A DNA stretch of 64,000 nt from an uncultured Eubacterium sp. (GTDB lineage: Bacteria; Bacillota; Clostridia; Lachnospirales; Lachnospiraceae), in assembly GCA_948579355.1 (NCBI GenBank), contig CAPAOV010000005.1, forward strand, positions 62,001 through 126,000, written 5' to 3'. The translations under genes and the position numbers were made by a program. Positions within the stretch are counted from its first letter, which is position 1. Each line of letters begins with the position of its first letter. The notes below the pieces were generated by a model. It was not told the origin of the DNA and ran no database searches. It saw only the letters and a program-made list of their open reading frames with translations. Shown one piece after another: positions 60,223-64,000 of this stretch.

Positions 60223-61329
60223 TTAACCTATCTCTTCTCCCGCCAAAGCCTGAATGCCAAAGCGGATAATGGCCCCTTTGTCTTCTTCCGACATATCTTC
60301 TCCGGCCCGAACAGTTCTCACAAACTCTCCTTTCAGCGATATATCAGAAGCAAACGAATCATAGTCAACACGAATACCGGAATTATCCCGAATGCGGACA
60401 AAATAGTACCCGTCTTTCAGCCAATTCACAAGATAATCGAGATTTTTTTCACACTCTATATCGACCATTCCCTGTAAAACAATCCGGAGCAGATGTCGCT
60501 TATCGTAAGATAACAATTGCAACCGCTCCTTTATGCGGTGCATAATCCCGCTTGTATTCATACAACCACTGATATCAACCGCAACCTCATACAAATTGCG
60601 GTATGCAAATGGCACAAATTCGCACGAGTACGTCCCCTGCTGCAAATCAATATCCAAAAGAACAAAACCATGTTCGCCGCATTCATCGAACCCCCGCCCC
60701 TCCAGACATCCGGCATAGCAGTAAGTTCCGCGGGAATCCAAACGCTCCTTTTTGTATGCATGAACATGCCCCAAAGCTAAATAGTCAATACCTTTATTGC
60801 GCATATGACTGAGCGGAATCACCTCTGTCCTGTCTCTCGACTCGTGTTCGGATTCCTGTCCGTGAAGCATGACAATATTAAAATCTTTCAAATTCAGTGA
60901 CAGCGAATGGCTCGCATAACCGGCATTCTCTTTTGTCAGTTCCAATCCGGAAATAACCAGACGCTTTCCATCCTCTTCTCTTACATAACTGCGCCATTCT
61001 TCCCCAAACTGTTTCAGGTTGGCCGGCAAACTCTGCTCTTCTGCTGCCGAGAAATTTTCGTCATGATTTCCCTGCAAATAATAAAATGTAATCTGCTCAT
61101 TTTCTTCTATCGCCTGTCTGACTGACTTTCGCGCAGTTGCCGATACGTTTTTTCTGTCAAAGAGGTCTCCCGCAATCAAAATCGCCTCAACCTCGTTCTC
61201 TCTCGCATATTCTACCATCCGCTCAAAAGTGCGAAGCAGCTCCGCTTTGCGCTCTTGCGCCTTTTCTTTTGACAGATGTGTCGTCATTGCCGAATCCAAA
61301 TGTAAATCAGCACAATGTATAAGTTTCAC
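60223..61329 (-). CDS. SbcD/YhaO-like DNA repair exonuclease (metallophosphatase)
   Basis: A 368-residue calcineurin-like nuclease with motifs HCADLHLDS, GDLFDRKN, QGNHDE, HGQE and GHVHAYKK in order. The chosen start is GTG at 61329 with GAGAGGGGA 7 nt upstream. A longer reading from 61413 would translate the xylanase terminator and is rejected. The C-terminal third is a capping domain. It is followed after 26 bp by the YhaN-like gene; the two form a Mre11/Rad50-like pair. Confidence 0.92.
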   Translation of the reverse strand: MKLIHCADLHLDSAMTTHLSKEKAQERKAELLRTFERMVEYARENEVEAILIAGDLFDRKNVSATARKSVRQAIEENEQITFYYLQGNHDENFSAAEEQSLPANLKQFGEEWRSYVREEDGKRLVISGLELTKENAGYASHSLSLNLKDFNIVMLHGQESEHESRDRTEVIPLSHMRNKGIDYLALGHVHAYKKERLDSRGTYCYAGCLEGRGFDECGEHGFVLLDIDLQQGTYSCEFVPFAYRNLYEVAVDISGCMNTSGIMHRIKERLQLLSYDKRHLLRIVLQGMVDIECEKNLDYLVNWLKDGYYFVRIRDNSGIRVDYDSFASDISLKGEFVRTVRAGEDMSEEDKGAIIRFGIQALAGEEIG

Positions 61330-61359
61330 AGGGCATTCCCCTCTCTGATAATTATAAAA

Positions 61360-61402
61360 GAAACTGTCGGGGCGGACATATAAGAACGCCCCCGACAGTT
61401 TC
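61360..61402 (-). terminator. Terminator of the GH10 xylanase gene
   Basis: On the minus strand arms of 15-16 nt (61402-61387 and 61374-61360, GAAACTGTCGGGG core) pair almost perfectly and are followed by TTTTATAAT. It sits 30 bp past the xylanase stop and just upstream of the YhaO-like gene. Confidence 0.92.
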
Positions 61403-61431
61403 TCATAATTCATAACTTAGCGTATGATTGC

Positions 61432-63777
61432 TTAATCCCAATAACGTTTCTTTGCGTCAATTACTGTATAGAACGCTGATTTTGGTGCAAACAATCCACT
61501 GAACAGACATGGTTTACCACTTGCTCTCCACGATACGCCATCATGCAGACTCCAAATCGTAATACCGGTAATCTTAGCGCCTTTCTTCTTGCTCTGAAGA
61601 AGGGAACCAAAAATCTGGTCATAGTATGCAGCCTGATCCTGATCAGTTTTGCCATTAAGAGTAGCATCTAACTCAGTTACCTGAATTTCCATTTCCGGCA
61701 TATTTACACGGAAGCACTCCAGCGCCTGTGCATATACATCCGCTGAATGAGCAGGGTCGCCTGTCGTCAGGTGGGACTGCATTCCGATACCGTCACAGAT
61801 TTGGCCATCTTCGTTAATGAAGTCAATCAAATGTACAATCTCTTCCGGACACTGATAGCAGTTGAAATCATTATAGAACATTTTCACGTCTTTGCGGTCA
61901 TACTTCTCCAAAATCTCATGCGCCCACTTAAAGGTATCCTTTACAAAGGACGGACGAAGCGTTACGCCGGTACCTGCCTCAGGGTCAAGCGTATTGTAAA
62001 TCGTGTGGAAATATGTGCCCTGTGCACCTTTACTGTGCAGGTACTCATTTACGGCGTCATATGCATAAAGTACGCATTTGCTCTTATCGTTGCCTGCAAG
62101 TTCCAAATCTTTCTTCACAATATGCTCAAGTGTGGATTTTACAAAGTACTCCAGACGGCGGTCCATGTTTTCTTTTGAAGTATTATACTTCTTACTTGCC
62201 GTCGGTCTCCATGCTTTCTGGAAGAAATATGTAGGCATCTGTGCATGCCAGCACAATGTATGTCCACGAAGTTTCAGACCTTTCTCATGGCAGACTTCCA
62301 AAATCTTGTCAATCATTTCTAAATCCAAGTCAGGGAATACAATTTCGCCTTTGGAGTTCTTATTGTCTTCATCCTGCTCATAGCCTTCCGGAATATAGAA
62401 GCCTTTTGCCTTTGCCTCTTCTACCGTAATCTCTGTCATTTCCTTTTTGCCCATGATAGATTCCGGTTTCATTTCATTACCTGGTGTAATGGCATTGTAC
62501 TGGTTCGTAATGAACTCAATACCTTTATCTCCGAGGATTGCGTCAGAACCGGTTCCGGCTGCAACAATCGGGAATACATCCTTATAAACATCTTTCAGGG
62601 AAGCGATATTCTTATCGCTGCTTGTAGCTGCCATTTTTGTAATCTTCATATCATCGACGTAGATTTCGCCTTTTGATGTGTCGTCACTCTGGAAATAGAA
62701 ACCGTAGAAATACATATCATCCGGCACGGTTATGTTTGCCTTGAACTGCTTCCAGACACCTTTACATGTCCAGCGTGTCTCTGTCAGACGGTCAGGCATA
62801 TAAGCATATGTCTCGTCGGTAAACTCGGTTGCTTTTACCTGCTCGTTGAAGTTCAGCGTGCTTGTCGGACTATAAGCCCATACGCTTACTTCATATGTAG
62901 CGCCGGCTTCCAATTTACCTTTCAGGTTTACCATCGGCCCCTGCCAATCTTTGGAATTCGCATCACGGTAGCACTTCAATACTTTACCAGTACGCGGTTT
63001 ATAAGCGCTGTTCGTTGATTCCGGTACATCCTTGGCATCAATAACTTCCAGATAATCTTTATCCGTGTCATTCTCATCAGAAGAGGAACGCAGGATAAAG
63101 CGGCTGATACCGTCCGGACACTCTTCCGTAGTATCACAAGCACTCTTCTTCGTACCAATCTCAAGACCCTCGAAGTCTTCTTCGTAAGCTACTGCCGTTT
63201 CCGGATCTACTGCCGGACTCGGTGGCGTCGTCGGCAATGTATTCGGGTCCAACTGTTTTGGTGCGGTAGCTGTCTTGTAACTATCATCCAGTTTGCGAAG
63301 TCCGCCGCCCGGTGTCGGTGTTGCTGTCGAGCTGTCTGGCGGTGTCGGTGTTGCATTTGTACCGCCGCCTGGTGGTGTCGGTGTTGCGTTTGTACCGCCG
63401 CTTGGTGTCGGCGTCGTATTAACCGATGCTTTCTTTACCTTAACGGTACATGTCTTCTTATAAGTCTTTTTACCAACTTTAATCTTAGCGGTCAGCTTTG
63501 CACTACCTGCTTTTTTACCTTTAACGGTTACACTATTTTTCTTTTTCTTAGAAAGAGAGATAATCTTTTTCCCTTTCTTTGCCAAAGACCATTTTGTTTT
63601 TTTGATTTTCTTGGCCTTTACCCCTTTTACCGTAACTTTCTTTGTCTTTCCTACCTGTACAGATACGCCTTTCAGCTTTGGTTTAGCCGCTGCCTGAGCC
63701 TCCGGTGCAGCAATGGCAGGAATCATCATGGAAAGTGCCACGGCAGAAACAATAATACTTCTGAATTGTCTCTTCAC
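61432..63777 (-). CDS. Secreted endo-1,4-beta-xylanase, GH10, with Lys-rich Ig-like and CBM domains
   Basis: A 781-residue enzyme. The GTG start at 63777 has GGAGG 8 nt upstream and gives a clean signal peptide (1-30, cut near AQAAA). A Lys-rich Ig-like domain (31-116) is followed by Pro/Thr linker repeats TPTPPGGGTNA (120-160). A CBM4/9- or CBM22-like module spans about 197-385. The GH10 barrel (395-781) has acid/base E578 (DAVNEYL) and nucleophile E702 (VTELDA), plus HTLCWHAQ and the subsite WSLHDGVSWR. It cuts xylan outside the cell; no sortase signal is seen, so the Lys-rich part may bind wall polymers. It complements GH115 and UxaC. Confidence 0.95.
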   Translation of the reverse strand: MKRQFRSIIVSAVALSMMIPAIAAPEAQAAAKPKLKGVSVQVGKTKKVTVKGVKAKKIKKTKWSLAKKGKKIISLSKKKKNSVTVKGKKAGSAKLTAKIKVGKKTYKKTCTVKVKKASVNTTPTPSGGTNATPTPPGGGTNATPTPPDSSTATPTPGGGLRKLDDSYKTATAPKQLDPNTLPTTPPSPAVDPETAVAYEEDFEGLEIGTKKSACDTTEECPDGISRFILRSSSDENDTDKDYLEVIDAKDVPESTNSAYKPRTGKVLKCYRDANSKDWQGPMVNLKGKLEAGATYEVSVWAYSPTSTLNFNEQVKATEFTDETYAYMPDRLTETRWTCKGVWKQFKANITVPDDMYFYGFYFQSDDTSKGEIYVDDMKITKMAATSSDKNIASLKDVYKDVFPIVAAGTGSDAILGDKGIEFITNQYNAITPGNEMKPESIMGKKEMTEITVEEAKAKGFYIPEGYEQDEDNKNSKGEIVFPDLDLEMIDKILEVCHEKGLKLRGHTLCWHAQMPTYFFQKAWRPTASKKYNTSKENMDRRLEYFVKSTLEHIVKKDLELAGNDKSKCVLYAYDAVNEYLHSKGAQGTYFHTIYNTLDPEAGTGVTLRPSFVKDTFKWAHEILEKYDRKDVKMFYNDFNCYQCPEEIVHLIDFINEDGQICDGIGMQSHLTTGDPAHSADVYAQALECFRVNMPEMEIQVTELDATLNGKTDQDQAAYYDQIFGSLLQSKKKGAKITGITIWSLHDGVSWRASGKPCLFSGLFAPKSAFYTVIDAKKRYWD

Positions 63778-63827
63778 TGTCTCATCCTCCTTTAATATGT
63801 TGTTTTCACATAGAAAAACGTAATTTA

Positions 63828-63836
63828 AGTATAGCA
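63828..63836 (-). promoter_or_regulatory. Extended -10 promoter of the xylanase gene
   Basis: TGC-TATACT (63836-63828) on the minus strand forms an extended -10 box, 50 bp before the GTG. A -35 box is poor (TGGAAA 16 bp upstream), which suggests an activator. No cre box was found. Confidence 0.55.
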
Positions 63837-63885
63837 TTGACGCCTTTCTTTTCCATTGAACTATATGGCATAATTATTGATATAT

Positions 63886-64000
63886 TTAGCCATCACTTAA
63901 GAATCTTTTTATCTTTTTCATCCTCTCTTTTGTCATGCGAAAGCCATGCCAATATGCCATTTCTAATTTGCGCACATCGCTTTCAAAACTATTCAGCAAA
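63886..64000 (-). CDS. C-terminal end of an unidentified gene (cut by right edge)
   Basis: An open frame enters from the right edge on the minus strand and ends at TAA (63886-63888). The last 37 residues include SFESDVRKLEMAYWHGFRMTKERMKKIKRFLSDG, an amphipathic, basic helical tail. It is consistent with the end of a real protein just upstream of the xylanase gene, but too short to name. Confidence 0.4.
   Translation of the reverse strand, partial: LLNSFESDVRKLEMAYWHGFRMTKERMKKIKRFLSDG

Noticed and set aside
61330..61413. Longer start for the YhaO-like nuclease gene
   Set aside because: This extension translates the xylanase terminator hairpin; the GTG at 61329 has a ribosome site and begins exactly at the family motif.
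1..64000. CRISPR arrays, tRNA or rRNA genes
   Set aside because: No regularly spaced repeats, cloverleaf patterns with TTCGA arms, or rRNA core sequences were noticed; a tRNA scan would be decisive.

Overview
The window looks like chromosomal DNA of an anaerobic, endospore-forming, xylan-degrading Firmicute of class Clostridia, most likely family Lachnospiraceae. This rests on the cotJ spore-coat operon, a class M sirtuin paired with a zinc macrodomain, DUF6273- and DUF6465-type proteins, an AgrD-type peptide, GH10 and GH115 xylan enzymes, the transamidation route to Asn-tRNA, and the cluster hprK-glk-murB-rapZ-whiA-HPr-dnaE-pfkA. Species assignment from reading alone is not possible. No tRNA, rRNA, CRISPR array, insertion sequence or prophage was seen.

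Layout. 1-2.6 kb: peptide quorum-sensing block (LytTR regulator, AgrC-like kinase, an AgrD-like 47-residue peptide gene, and a second LytTR regulator cut by the left edge). 2.7-8.4 kb: an Xre regulator behind a 23-bp perfect inverted repeat, a PilZ protein, and the operon aspS-gatC-gatA-gatB under a T-box whose specifier loop contains overlapping Glu and Asn codons. 8.4-11.1 kb: an orphan sugar-binding lipoprotein and an LrgA/LrgB pair. 11.2-15.5 kb: GH115 alpha-glucuronidase and UxaC, an intracellular path for xylan glucuronic acid. 15.6-25.4 kb: FliK-like protein, OPT transporter with a PqqD-like partner, DUF1002 protein, dapL, dinB, a histone-tail-like DUF6465 protein, a small acidic membrane protein, pfkA. 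25.5-34.7 kb: dnaE and the hprK operon, with a perfect cre box upstream of hprK, and divergent thiN. 34.8-41.2 kb: a secreted Lys-rich protein with an inserted PDZ domain, a DUF6273 membrane protein, a 389-bp foldback palindrome, secDF. 41.2-44.0 kb: psiE-like gene, perR-rubrerythrin, cotJABC. 44.0-48.9 kb: accessory block with an HxlR regulator, an NAD(P)-binding reductase, a flavin/2[4Fe-4S] protein, a zinc macrodomain, a class M sirtuin and a DUF4143 ATPase. 49.1-52.2 kb: soluble CZB chemoreceptor and an ECF sigma/anti-sigma pair. 52.3-57.5 kb: purA, GT2, recJ, prmA. 57.5-64 kb: YhaN/YhaO-like DNA repair pair and a large secreted GH10 xylanase.

How the parts connect. The GH10 xylanase cuts xylan outside the cell, and GH115 plus UxaC process glucuronate side chains inside. 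HprK, an HPr paralogue that lacks the phosphorylatable histidine but keeps the regulatory serine, PfkA and the cre box form a carbon-control module. The ECF sigma gene and the orphan sugar-binding protein gene 42 kb away share an unusual promoter with identical geometry, so they probably form one regulon. The most novel-looking unit is the redox/macrodomain/sirtuin cassette at 44.5-47.6 kb: it keeps the class M sirtuin and macrodomain but lacks the usual GcvH-L and LplA2 partners and carries a flavin/iron-sulfur protein instead.
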